In this document: piece after piece, positions 30,201-53,859 of the stretch
How the letters are laid out: each line of letters opens with the position of its first letter
Numbering within the stretch: the stretch's first letter is position 1
Assembly: GCF_964340395.1 (NCBI RefSeq)
Contig: NC_135549.1
Span: forward strand, 9,901,342 to 9,965,341
DNA from: Glandiceps talaboti
Taxonomy: Eukaryota > Hemichordata > Enteropneusta > Spengelidae
Reading direction: 5' to 3'
Length of the DNA stretch: 64,000 bases
Notes under the pieces: model-generated
Told to the model about the DNA's origin: nothing
The model's input: the letters and a program-made list of their open reading frames with translations, nothing else
Database searches by the model: none
Program-made: the position numbers and the translations under genes

Positions 30201-31490
30201 CCATGAACACAACCCTATCAAGCTTGATACAGGTACATCTAAGGAAGTTGGCAACAATTGAACGACTGAAATCTGGTAATGGTGAGTAAATTAATATGAA
30301 CACAATTGGTCGTGGTAAGAAAATATACTGTCTACTGCGATATCAAAAGTATTGATTCAGATATAATTTGGAAATCCTACTCGGATTTAAAACTTGATTA
30401 CTTTTACAACATATTGTCAATAATACAGAATAGTATGTATAATGAAAGTTACACAATCCATATCATACCTGGTGTATCATGTTAGCCTGGGCAACATATG
30501 AATGGTCACTTTTCAGTTTTTGTGTTGTATCACCATGACCTGGCATGTCTACCAGTATGATATGTAAATCCTGGGGTAACTCCTAAAACCAAAAAGATAA
30601 AGCACTGCAACTGTAAGAGAATCATGTATGTTGGGAATGGAAGATAACGAATGTGATTCAAGAATATCTACTGCACAAGTAACACACATATTACATTACA
30701 TTACATTACATTACATTACATTACATTACATTACATTACATTACAACACATCTGTCCATCCATACAGTAAAGTGAATTACCTTGATCATGTCAATCCATA
30801 TAGTTTTACAGCTTGCAAAGCCATGCAAAAATAACATGGAGGGTTTGTTTGATTTTCCCTTCCCTCTCTCTGCATAACAAAATGTTATATCACCAGCTTT
30901 TTGATATTTTAGATCCATACTGGTTTTAAAGAGGGTATATCTGTAACAAATTAGATCAATTTCTGAAATTAAGTTTTACCATTTATCTTGAGAGAAGTAA
31001 ATTCACACATAAATGTTCCATTTTAACCATTTATTATTGTAATTATCATCTTCATTGTAAATTACTTTTTTTTCATTTTGAGTACTGGGCAACAAAAGAA
31101 CTATAACCAATAAACAATGATTTGAGGAAGATTTCCTGAATGAAATTGTTTTAGTTCTCGATCAATATTTATAACTCAGATGATTACTTGTAGTGTGGTA
31201 TATCTCTGCCATGTATTATTTTAAAAATAAATTCTATAGAAAATGAAAGTGGAAAGACATATGAATTTATTGCAATTCAGATCCTCACCAATATTTTATC
31301 ATAATTTTAGATACAAATTTCTTAAAGTTCAAACAGGACTATATTGCAAGTTCGCTTTCCTGAATAATTACCTTGTAAATAACTTGTACAGTAAAACAGG
31401 CTGACAGTGAAGCAACACAAAGAAAAGTGTAACAGCAGATCCAATCAAAATGATGACTGTCACTATCACACATAGCAGTAGTGATATCAT
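26264..31490 (-). CDS. ABHD6-like: ABHD6-like monoacylglycerol lipase, gene 2 of 3
   Basis: Eight exons on the minus strand: 31372-31490, 30781-30940, 30469-30582, 29929-30061, 29202-29341, 28059-28113, 27597-27709, 26264-26413. They total 984 nt, or 327 residues; lengths match gene 3 exactly and gene 1 except exons 7 and 8. An N-terminal hydrophobic anchor (residues 2-30) precedes the hydrolase fold. Motifs are [20 protein letters not shown] with Ser149, WGQQDK with Asp277 and ECGHT with His306, a complete triad with almost the spacing of vertebrate ABHD6. Expected role: membrane-bound hydrolysis of monoacylglycerols. The 48-bp region around the exon 7 acceptor is repeated three times. Only the copy nearest the exon keeps the frame open; an upstream acceptor copy would lead to an in-frame TAG after 12 codons. 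Intact overall. Confidence 0.9.
27070..27452. repeat. (GA)n / (CAGA)n compound microsatellite
   Basis: Pure GA to about 27153, then CAGA tetranucleotides with interruptions. It lies in intron 7 of lipase gene 2. The paralogous intron of gene 3 holds a much shorter version at 34967-35085. Confidence 0.95.
27684..27830. repeat. 48-bp repeat, three tandem copies over the exon 7 acceptor of lipase gene 2
   Basis: Three near-identical 48-bp units each contain the end of the intron, the acceptor (minus strand TTTTAG) and the first bases of exon 7. Gene 3 has a single unit, so the expansion is specific to gene 2. Confidence 0.9.
30688..30744. repeat. (TTACA)n pentanucleotide repeat
   Basis: About eleven TTACA units in intron 2 of lipase gene 2, close to exon 2. 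The matching intron of gene 3 is expanded to over 500 bp (38806-39318). Confidence 0.95.
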
Positions 31491-32088
31491 CTTTATGTCT
31501 ATGAAATGTGAAAAAAAAAAAGATTTTAATAGTAGCTGCTTTCTGGAATTATCGAAAATGTTACAATGTCTTATGAAAGCAGTTAATTATTTGTCCTTTT
31601 TCTAAGAGTTCAGCTGCTTTGACAGACTAAGTATTGGCATTCATAATTGGTACATGTGTATCAAAAAATGAAACATTACAAGGAAATGCAATTGTAATAG
31701 TTATTGGTTGTTTCTTATCCCAGAACACTGATTACAAGTGTTAAACAAATGGTTTCATGAGACTTTATATTACCTTAAACGAATATTCAAAAAAAAATAT
31801 GTCACCGGTGTCTGCTTCCGTAGACGTATTTAAAAAAAATATTTTAAAATACCTATAGTGACGTCATTATTTTGTATCAATTGTGAACTTTTTATATTTC
31901 ATTTTTTTTCTTCAAAATTTGTACCATACCACACTCTCTGGTAATGTGTGTAGTGTAATAAAGATTGAACTTAATATACACGCCATTATATTGTATGACC
32001 ATCCTTGAATAAAATATTAGTTCACAAGGGATGTGCCCCACCCTTCCCAAAGTGGACACTCCCATGTGTTTATATGTCCCTGGTAAGA

Positions 32089-33312
32089 CGACATAGGGAA
32101 CTCGTCTTCCAACAATGAATACGATGCAATAAATGTACATGATGTAGAATATTAAATAAAATAAGATAACGTGAATTAATACTTAGGCTTAAGAAATTGG
32201 TTCCAATTACTCGACCCCACCTAGCTTTTCACGATGACCCTAAACTTTTTTTTAAAGTATTCGAGAAAAAATTAGAAGATCGCAAATACTGTAAGTTAGA
32301 TGTGGAAACTGACATCAACTTAAAAAGACAATATGAAACCGTTCTTCCAATCTGAAATGGCTGTACATTTAATTGGTGAGAAAAAACCAATAACACAGAG
32401 ACCATATGGAAAACAACGGAAAACATAACTACCTGACATGTGAAAATATAAATATATATATATAAAATAAAAAATCTACCTACCCCAGCTACTCTGAAAT
32501 TGAGCGTAATCGGAACCACACAATTTTTTGTTAGGCCTTAGTCTTGGCTATTTTTTTGAGAGATCGAGAATGAGTGACTTGACTAGCTTGATGCATGAAA
32601 CCTGTGTACAAATGATGACGCGTGTGCGCATATGCAAAATGAGTTAGCTATCTGAACTAGCTATTTAAAGTGGCCATATGGATGAGGATTGGGTATTATT
32701 TTTAATTTATAAAACAATTTTACCATGGCTTCCTACTTAAAAAATCAATGTGAAACAGCATTTACTTAGTCTGTGTTTGTAACTCAATACATTGCAAAAA
32801 AAAATATTGTAGAAAGTTTGTAATTGTACGTACAATAAGAAACATTTTACACATTTATTTATGCTTTTTTCAGTTTATTGAGTTACAAAAAAGGACTTGG
32901 AATATGTTCTTTCACACTGATATTTCAAATAGGAAGCCATGATAAAATTGTTTCATAAATTAAAAAGTCTTATTTATACACACTACTGCTCATCCATATG
33001 GCCACTTTAAAAAACGCCGACATCATTCCCGCAGTTGATGATGGCACACGCTTCCACAACACTGTCACCTGTACACAAAATGTATTGCCATCTCTATTTT
33101 CTTTCTAACCCAATTTGCACATGCGCACATGCATGCGTCATCATTTGTACACAGGTTTCATGCATCAAGCTCATCAAGTCACACATTCTCGATCTCTCAT
33201 AAAAGAGCACAGACTAAGTATTAATTCATTTTATCTCATTTTATTTTACATTCTACATCATTTACATATTATTGCAACATATTCACGGTTGGAAGACGAG
33301 CTCCCTATGCAG
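32089..33312. mobile_element. Long palindromic (foldback-like) element with a nested repeat
   Basis: The left arm (32089-32187 and 32536-32828) pairs with the right arm (about 32830-33312), centred on TTGTACGTACAA. Shared landmarks include GTCGTCTTCC-type ends, GAATTAATACTTAG, GAGAGATCGAGAAT, CTTGATGCATGAAACCTGTG, AAAGTGGCCATATGGATGAG and TGTAACTCAATA. Divergence is moderate. About 345 bp (32188-32535) interrupts the left arm. No coding capacity is seen. Confidence 0.7.
32280..32538. repeat. Interspersed repeat, copy nested in the palindrome
   Basis: About 260 bp aligning in the same orientation with 39963-40207 (landmarks AACTGACATCAACTTAAAAA, AATGGCTGTACAT, GACCATATGGAAAACAAC, GGAACCACACAATTTTTT). 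It is the inner part of the sequence that interrupts the palindrome. Confidence 0.7.
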
Positions 33313-34546
33313 ATGTATGTAACGAGCGCTCACAAAAGAACATACGACAGCGAAAGTAACAGCCAAAAAGAAATCGCGATGTGTACACTCACTACATCGG
33401 GGTATTTGGCAACAATTCTGGTGAAATCCGAAATTGATTATAAAAAAGGTCGAAGTCAGATTAATATGTATGAGTCACATTTACATCATATTTGTTCCTT
33501 TGTTCTTTATTTTTTATCATATATTTTATAAGCTTATTACATGCTTACACATATTCGGGATTCTGGATAATTGTAATATAACACCAGAAATACATTGTGA
33601 AAAATATAAATAAATGGTACCATGATATATATGTACACAAATGTGCACTTATCTTATCTTAAACAAATAATGAAAACATTATGATGTTAAAAATGTTAAT
33701 ACATTTTTAGACTTGCTTATGTTGAAAGGCTATGTTATTGGGTTTTACCATTGTTTATTTTTGGAAATTATGCGTTTGTTTGAAATTAATTAATATTCCT
33801 TTTATGGTCATTAGTTTGGTATGCTTGTTTTTAATGAAAATAATAAAAAAATCAATTTGTTGCACAACTTGTCAAATTGAAAACTGTCACAAAAAATGTA
33901 CATACATGTATGTGAAACCATGATATTGTTGTAACCATACAGAAATATCACCACATCAAATGGTTATAAGCGGTCCAAGGAAGTGGAATTTTGTTACACA
34001 ATCTAACACTTCACTCCCACTCTCTGATCGACCTGAAACTTATTATTTATCATAAAATATGTTTATTCGGGTTAAAACTCAATGCATCACAAACAACACA
34101 CTTCTTTGCATTGAGGCCCTAGTTCATACAAACTTGTGGTGATGAAGAAGCAGTTGAATGAATACATACACCCATATTATCACAGATGAGTTTTCTTTTT
34201 ATTCCCTGACCCTTTGACCTTGACCTCATCTTCAAGGTCATTAGCCTTTCTTGTGTCATTGCATGTCCATCATAACCAATGGAGGGGTTGTAAAATCTAA
34301 CTACTGATAAGGTCAGCCAGCCTACAGTATTTCTACCATATATACATTCACCCCACCATTTGTATTAATTTGATAAGTTTAAAAGATTGATATGTTATGT
34401 CCACTCCCACGTCCTATATGGGTATATATTAAAGATGCTAATTAATTAGTGCCAATGTATATTGCAGACTGATGCATTATTTACTCTGCATCTACAACAA
34501 ACAAAACTTCCAATCATACTTGGCTAATTATGCAAATGACAGTAAA

Positions 34547-40429
<5,883 letters not shown>

Positions 40430-42175
40430 CTTTATGTCTATGAAATGTGAAGAAGAAAAAGTTATTAGTAGCTGTTTTCTGGAATTATCAAAAATGTTAC
40501 AATGTCTTATGAAAGAAATTAATTACTTGTCCTTGTCTAAGAGTTCAGCTGCTTTGAATGATTAATTCATAACTGATATTTGTGTACCAAAAATTGAAAT
40601 ATTACAAGTACAGGTACATGCAACTGTGATAGTCATTGGTTGTTTCTTACCCCAGAACACTGATTACAAGTGTTATAAAAATGGTGTCATGAGACTTTGT
40701 CAAATAACAATTTCTCATAGTGTGGGAAGGGGGAATCCATGCAATTGCAAGGCAGCTGTTGAGGTCAATTCATGGGTTCACACACTATCTGGCTATGCCT
40801 TCCATTTTTCATCTTTAACAAACGTTTTCAACATCACTTAAGTTTAATATGAATGTCAATATGAAAGAAAAAAACCGAAACTAACACAAATGTGGGTAGT
40901 CTGTAAGGTATGCCGTGACGGGGCGCCCTCACACATCGGCCAATCCCCACAGAGAGAGGAGGCCGGTGAGGGCGAAACGTCACCACGTATCTTACAGTCC
41001 AAAATCTGGGTTTTGTAAACGATGGGACATACTAAGTATTCTTCTATCATACCTTGTTTGATCAAAGGTAATGTAAAATACTGTAAAAATTCAATGAAGC
41101 CAGAGGGCAGTGATTTCAAGTCAAATTGTCTAATTGCTATTGTATCTTACTGGTGGTTTGTTTGTGTGTGTGTGTGTGTGTGTGGGGGGGGGGGTTATAA
41201 AAAATTATCGATGACGGAAGCAGACACCGGTGACGGCATTTTTTTGAATATTCGTAAATACATAATATAGTACACGCCATCATTTTGTGTGACCATCCTT
41301 GAATACACTAGTAGCTCACACTGGACTATGCATGCCCCACCCTCCCAAAGTGGACATTCCCTTACTTCTTAGCGGTTCACGAGTCTATATTGCTGACTTG
41401 ACTCTAAACACAGGAGGGACAATTGTCAGAATCGAGTCCCGGATTACTCCGTATGCAAGCAGGACTACTTACTTCTATGCTGACAGTGACTGTACCTGCT
41501 AGCGATCGATGTTATAGGCAGTCAACTCTTACTTCTACTCAGTTGTGAACATCTAGACTCACAGCTCTAAACTACAACGTTGTTGAGTTGAACTCTCCTA
41601 AAGCTCCTTGTCTGTGACTCGTACCACAACCATGACCACAAACTATCATTCGAGAGTTTATAGCGCCCTCATCGCACTAATAACATTTTAAAATCATCAC
41701 GGATATACGGTCAACAGAGGTCAAGGTCCACACCACTCCACCCCATGGTCTGGACACTGCAATGGATGTAGAGTCCGGCGGGGATAGAGTCCAGTCGCCC
41801 GTTTATCTCCGGGGTGAAGCACTTATATCCTCTGGTTTGATAGGGTATGCAACCCTGATTTATCATTGATATATCATTTAAATATAGGTTAGTTCAAATC
41901 TTACAATGTAAAGACCAATACAGAAGACACATTCTTGACCACCCTCATGGACCATCGGCCGGCATCGCACCGTACACATTCTATAAATGTAAAGCTAAGT
42001 TATTTACAAACTTGATATCATCAATGAAATGAGGGTTTTTAAAGCTTTGTTATAGTTTACATTAGCATTAACCGTTTTAGCAACATCATCCAACAAATAG
42101 AGATTTTTAAAAAAATTTCTTCGCTTCGAAATATTATTGTGACAGCCTGGTTTTTCGAGGAAGATCTCATGTTTG

Positions 42176-42370
42176 CATGATCCATCCATCCATCCATCCA
42201 TCCATCCATCCATACATACATGTTACATATACATACATACATACATACATACATACATACATACATACATACATACATACATACATCCATCCATCCATCC
42301 ATCCATCCATCCATCCATCCATCCATACATACATACATACATACATACATACATACATACATACAAACAA
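42176..42370. repeat. (CATC)n / (CATA)n microsatellite
   Basis: Alternating blocks of CATC and CATA tetranucleotides, about 190 bp. Confidence 0.95.
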
Positions 42371-42384
42371 GCTGGAGCACAGGG

Positions 42385-42427
42385 AACTCAGGCTCACGTT
42401 ACAATAAAAAACAAACAAACAACCGCA

Positions 42428-42490
<63 letters not shown>

Positions 42491-42780
42491 AGACAAACAT
42501 CAATTATAGAGTAATCACAAATCAGGTTGGCATTGTGACTATTTTGCATAATTATAAAACCTACGTAATTTTTGATACTGCGAAACATTCATTATTGTTC
42601 ATAGTGCACTAGTGATTTGTGATTACTCTATTGTTGATGTTTGTCAGTATTTATTTATTTATTTATTCATTCATTCATTCATTCATTCATTCATTCATTT
42701 ATTTATTTATTTATTATGCGTTTGTTTTTGTTGGGGTTTTTTTCGTAAACAAAACTAACTGATTGAGCCTGAGTGGACGA
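42385..42780. mobile_element. Foldback element with (AAAT)n arms
   Basis: The left arm has CTCAGGCTCA, ACAAACAACCGCATAA, (ATAA)n and GACAAACATCAATTATAGAG. The right arm carries the reverse complements in mirror order (GATTACTCTATTG, GATGTTTGTC, (ATTT)n, TTATGCGTTTGT, TGAGCCTGAG). The centre is near 42570. No coding sequence. Confidence 0.65.
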
Positions 42781-43609
42781 GCTAAAATTATCAGCAATGT
42801 CAGTTAGGATAGCGGAATAGCGTGGTACTCTTATATTAGCGTTAGTCTTAACGTCTACAGCCTACAGGTTGGCTACCACAAGCGAGTTACGCGTCCATGT
42901 GTTTCGTCGTACCATAGATTCGTGCAGGGTCTATGTCGTACATAAACTAAATACTACTACTTGTACATGTAACAGCCTCAGATAAAAACAGATACTGAAT
43001 CAGTGAAAGTTTAGCTAATTTTGTTTAAACTACAGAAGCTAAAGAAAAGATAGTAACATCGTTAGCTTTTCAACAATTAAGAAGTATTGTTGAGTTTAAT
43101 AGTGACTAAACCTCCATAGGCCTACTACATTATAACTGAAGACTTACATATTAGTGTTCCCATTTTCTACATAGCTGTCTGTCGAGAATAATATTTCGCA
43201 CATTTTCCCTATAGTATTTTTTTTACAATAATAGCTACAATACTTTTATTATCAAAAAGCGTCACAGCTTTGTCAATTAGCTGGTGTGACGAGGAAGGGT
43301 ATATAAAAAGTTGCCTCTTCGTTAAGATTACTGGACTAGATCCGAGGGAAACATTATACGTATTGACGAAAACAGCGCCACCAAGCGCAGGGAATTTTAA
43401 AGCCGAACACCCATCGTTATCTATCAATCATTTGGACGGAAATCAGACTATATTTTATTGACTCACAGACGATTTGACTTCGATGCCATTCATGGTGTGT
43501 GATAGTGTTTTGTAAAGCAGTTCACCGTGTATTCGACGTCATTTGTATTTTCTAGTTCCCACCCACATTGTACCACATTTTAGACTTCCGCGCTCGAGGT
43601 TACATCCTA

Positions 43610-43617
43610 TGACGTCA
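43610..43617 (+). promoter_or_regulatory. CRE-type site (TGACGTCA) in the Rap1 promoter region
   Basis: A perfect palindromic TGACGTCA, the binding site of CREB/ATF factors, about 85 bases upstream of the donor of the predicted first non-coding exon of Rap1. The surrounding 150 bp is GC-richer than its neighbours. Function is inferred from position and the exact match. Confidence 0.5.
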
Positions 43618-43639
43618 CTGTCAACCATTTTCTCCACCT

Positions 43640-43696
43640 TGATACTCTAAGCTAGAGAGAAGTCTCGCCCTTATCGAGGACGCTTTTGTTTGAACG
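43640..43696 (+). other. Probable non-coding first exon of Rap1
   Basis: A strong donor GTAAGTGT begins at 43697 after a CpG-bearing stretch. It would join the 5' UTR acceptor at 46588 (TTTTATTCAG) just ahead of the Rap1 start codon. The 5' boundary is not defined by the sequence. Confidence 0.45.
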
Positions 43697-46437
43697 GTAA
43701 GTGTATGTTGAATCAATCAAAAATATCTGTTCCGTGTGTTTTCTTTCTCACCGGTTAATGTCATTGATCAGAGTTACAAGTCTGTTTAACAGTCTATCTA
43801 CCAAATCAATTATATGTAAATGAAAGAGACTCAGATATACCAGCTGTCGGGAGGGTCTGGTCGAAAATTACTATAAAACATTCGTCGATCGCATTCAAGA
43901 AATCCAAAAAAAACTGTTATAAAACTTCCGAAATGACACCCATACATAGGTGGTTTAAAGCATTGTCTTATCTGTGTGTCGATTGTGAACGCAAAAGCTA
44001 CTGCCCAAGAATGTCCGTTTTAGCTTTCTACCGGGTAACGATCTATGCGTTTTGACTTGAGTTTGTCAAACATCGAAGTCGAAGATACTATACATGTACA
44101 TGTAATAAGCACAACATATCATTCACTCGCCATACTAAGATACTCTCGGAATTTTTAAAAATACTAACTTTGAAATTGTATTTCAAAATCTGATGTCAAA
44201 TCATTTATACTATAAGACAAGAGACGATCTCAGATCCACGTCGTACATATTTTATATGGGTTGTTGTGCCTGTACGTACTAAAATAAAATAATGCGAGAG
44301 TGATTGTGATATTTTAGGAGTTGAACTTCTGCTGTAAGAATGCCGTCGAGTCACACCCTTTCATTACTAATGGGGCACAGTCAGCGGCACTAGTATAGAC
44401 ACCACAGTAGACTGAGGTCAGAAAGAACATTTGTTGATACTGTATGGCCTTGGGAGTCGATACACTGATGTCAACATTAAAACGATCACTTGAAGTTGAC
44501 TTATTGTACTACTTACCGTTGCCCTGTTTTGAATCTTTCCATATACACATTGACATGGCTTTCAGACCATGAAGTCAAAACATAAACATCTACTTGGAAC
44601 AAACGATCTGTCACATTTACAATTTCATAACGATTTGAATTATTGTCTTGTTTTTCAAAATATTTTGCATGTATAACTTCATAGTCGGAGGAGGAAAAAG
44701 GCCAATGTCAGAATCGAGTCTGACTTATCTGTCTGCATTAGGCTAACATTTTACATAATGTTCAATATTTAAAGTATGGAGTGAAATTTATTTTAATATA
44801 TATGAGAACAGTAAAATATAGTTATTTTGGAACAATATGAGTTAGAAATGAATGTCACCTACCATTCCAAAGTACATTCAAACTATATTTTACTGTCATA
44901 TTGATTCTTGGAACAATGAACAATATATTGTCCATCATATACATGTAAGAAATTATGGATTACTCTTCTAATTGATATTGTTTCACTTTTCATTATAAAA
45001 AATCTGTCTTCAGTAAGTGTTGTCCCGTCTGAAATATCTAACATGCAACAGTGTTATCAGAGTATCAGTTCTACCAATTATTGTATGTTGTGTGAATCCA
45101 CTTGTTGACATGCAACATGTCTTATTAAGTTATTGTTCTCACATGTTTTACAACACAGGTAACAAAACAAAGGAGTTTCCCTGGTTAGGGTCTTGAGAAC
45201 TAGGGTAAATGTGTTGCCTTTTCCTAGTCAACAACTGTACTCACAACAAAATTGTCTGTGCAACAAGTTATGGCATTTATTGGTAGTACACATGTTTCAG
45301 ATTTGGTTCTTAATAGCTCAAACAACTTGGAAACAAAGGAGACTCTATGATTCAATAGTCAGTGAATATATGCAGTGTTGAGGAAACACCCCAAAACACT
45401 ACATGCAATGTACAATGTATGTGTTATGTAGGTGTGTTTATGCAGTGACTGGACAGTGGTATGACTCATTCATTGAACATACATGTACATCATGTTATTC
45501 ACAGCTGTTGTCATCTGGAGTATTCTTACAAGTGTTGAACAACTTATCAGTATGTTGCACTGACAAATCATCAAAATTGAAAGTGAGAGTAGTTGCAAAA
45601 CTATAATTCCTTGTTTTAAGATCCCTTATTTTAATGTTCAGTATTCAGAAACCAAACTGATGTGTGTAGTTGTACAATATTTTATATTTTCTGCACTTGC
45701 CTACAAATTCAAAATGTCTGGATTTGTCGTGAAATGTGATGTTGCACCAACATCCTACAAATTTACTGTACATGAACATTTGTCTCTCATGATGTTGCTT
45801 GCAAATCGAAAAGTAACACAGTACCTACATATGGAACTGTCAAGAGTGTCATATTCTCAATTGAAACTACTGCATGGCCATGCATTGAGAAATTTATTTG
45901 TAACATGTTGGGAAGTTTCATATTTAGTTGTCATAGCCAGCTTTGTGTTTTAGTGTGAAAGTGACTTGAAGAAATGATATCTTGGAAACATATCCATAAA
46001 ATGATTTCAATGGATTATTCCATCCTTTGTCACTGATTGGAATGACATCATTCAGGTACTCCAGGGAAATAATTTGTTCAAATTTCAAGTAACTATATTT
46101 ATTACCATTGGAAATAACACTGTCTTGTGTAGTAAATTTTGAATTCAGATAATCATACCCACCCATACTACCATGCAAGTCAAGACCATATAATTCATGA
46201 ATTGTGTGTGTGCAGGAGTTGATGGTGGTGTTCCATAGCTTTTCTTGACATGCCATAGCCATGTTTATTGATAGTTGATACTACCAGCATTCACATGTAA
46301 TGTATGTAAATCTCAAAGATGTACATTGTACATGTGTTAAACTTTGATTTGTGGCCTTCAGCTCTGATACTAAATAAACTGAGATGAAATGCATTGTTTC
46401 CACATAATTGATCTCATGGTGATTGATATGATTGGTA

Positions 46438-46515
46438 GACATGTATGTCAGTTTGAAACACTACGGTGATACATGTACACAGTGGTGTTTCAAACTGACA
46501 TACAATGTACATGTC
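46438..46515 (+). other. 78-nt near-perfect hairpin in Rap1 intron
   Basis: TGTCAGTTTGAAACAC (46446-46461) pairs with GTGTTTCAAACTGACA (46485-46500), and outer GACATGTA pairs with TACATGTC. A few bases bulge between the two stems, and the loop is about 23 nt. The size and shape resemble a microRNA precursor, but a small inverted-repeat element is equally possible. Confidence 0.45.
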
Positions 46516-46623
46516 AATTGACAATTTACCTCTATCAACTGTGTTAATAGTCTCCTATGTAACACCCTATTCTTTTGATTTTATTCAGAATTTCATCAAG
46601 GGAATTGGTTATCCAAGTAAACT

Positions 46624-53859
<7,236 letters not shown>

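Larger units (their letters stand above)
31491..34546. other. Intergenic region between lipase genes 2 and 3
   Basis: The right edge of the duplicated segment lies near 31770. A block at about 31785-31830 is repeated inverted at 41211-41258, and one at 31981-32060 is repeated directly at 41275-41352. A large palindromic element fills about 32089-33312. From 33920 the sequence matches the 3' flank of gene 2. No gene recognised. Confidence 0.6.
40430..43560. other. Intergenic region between lipase gene 3 and Rap1
   Basis: The duplicated segment ends near 40710. The rest holds a (GT)n/G run (41163-41195), the blocks related to 31785-32060, a (CATC)n/(CATA)n array (42176-42370) and a foldback element (42385-42780). 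Short frames at 43209-43461 show no homology. No gene recognised. Confidence 0.6.

Noticed and set aside
44808-44896. Inverted repeat ACAGTAAAATATAGTT around 44810 and 44880
   Set aside because: Arms are short and AT-rich with a long loop. It may be a small MITE but is too weak to annotate.
45924-46262. Minus-strand 112-codon frame upstream of Rap1
   Set aside because: No recognisable motif, lies in the Rap1 first intron region, and lacks splice or promoter support.
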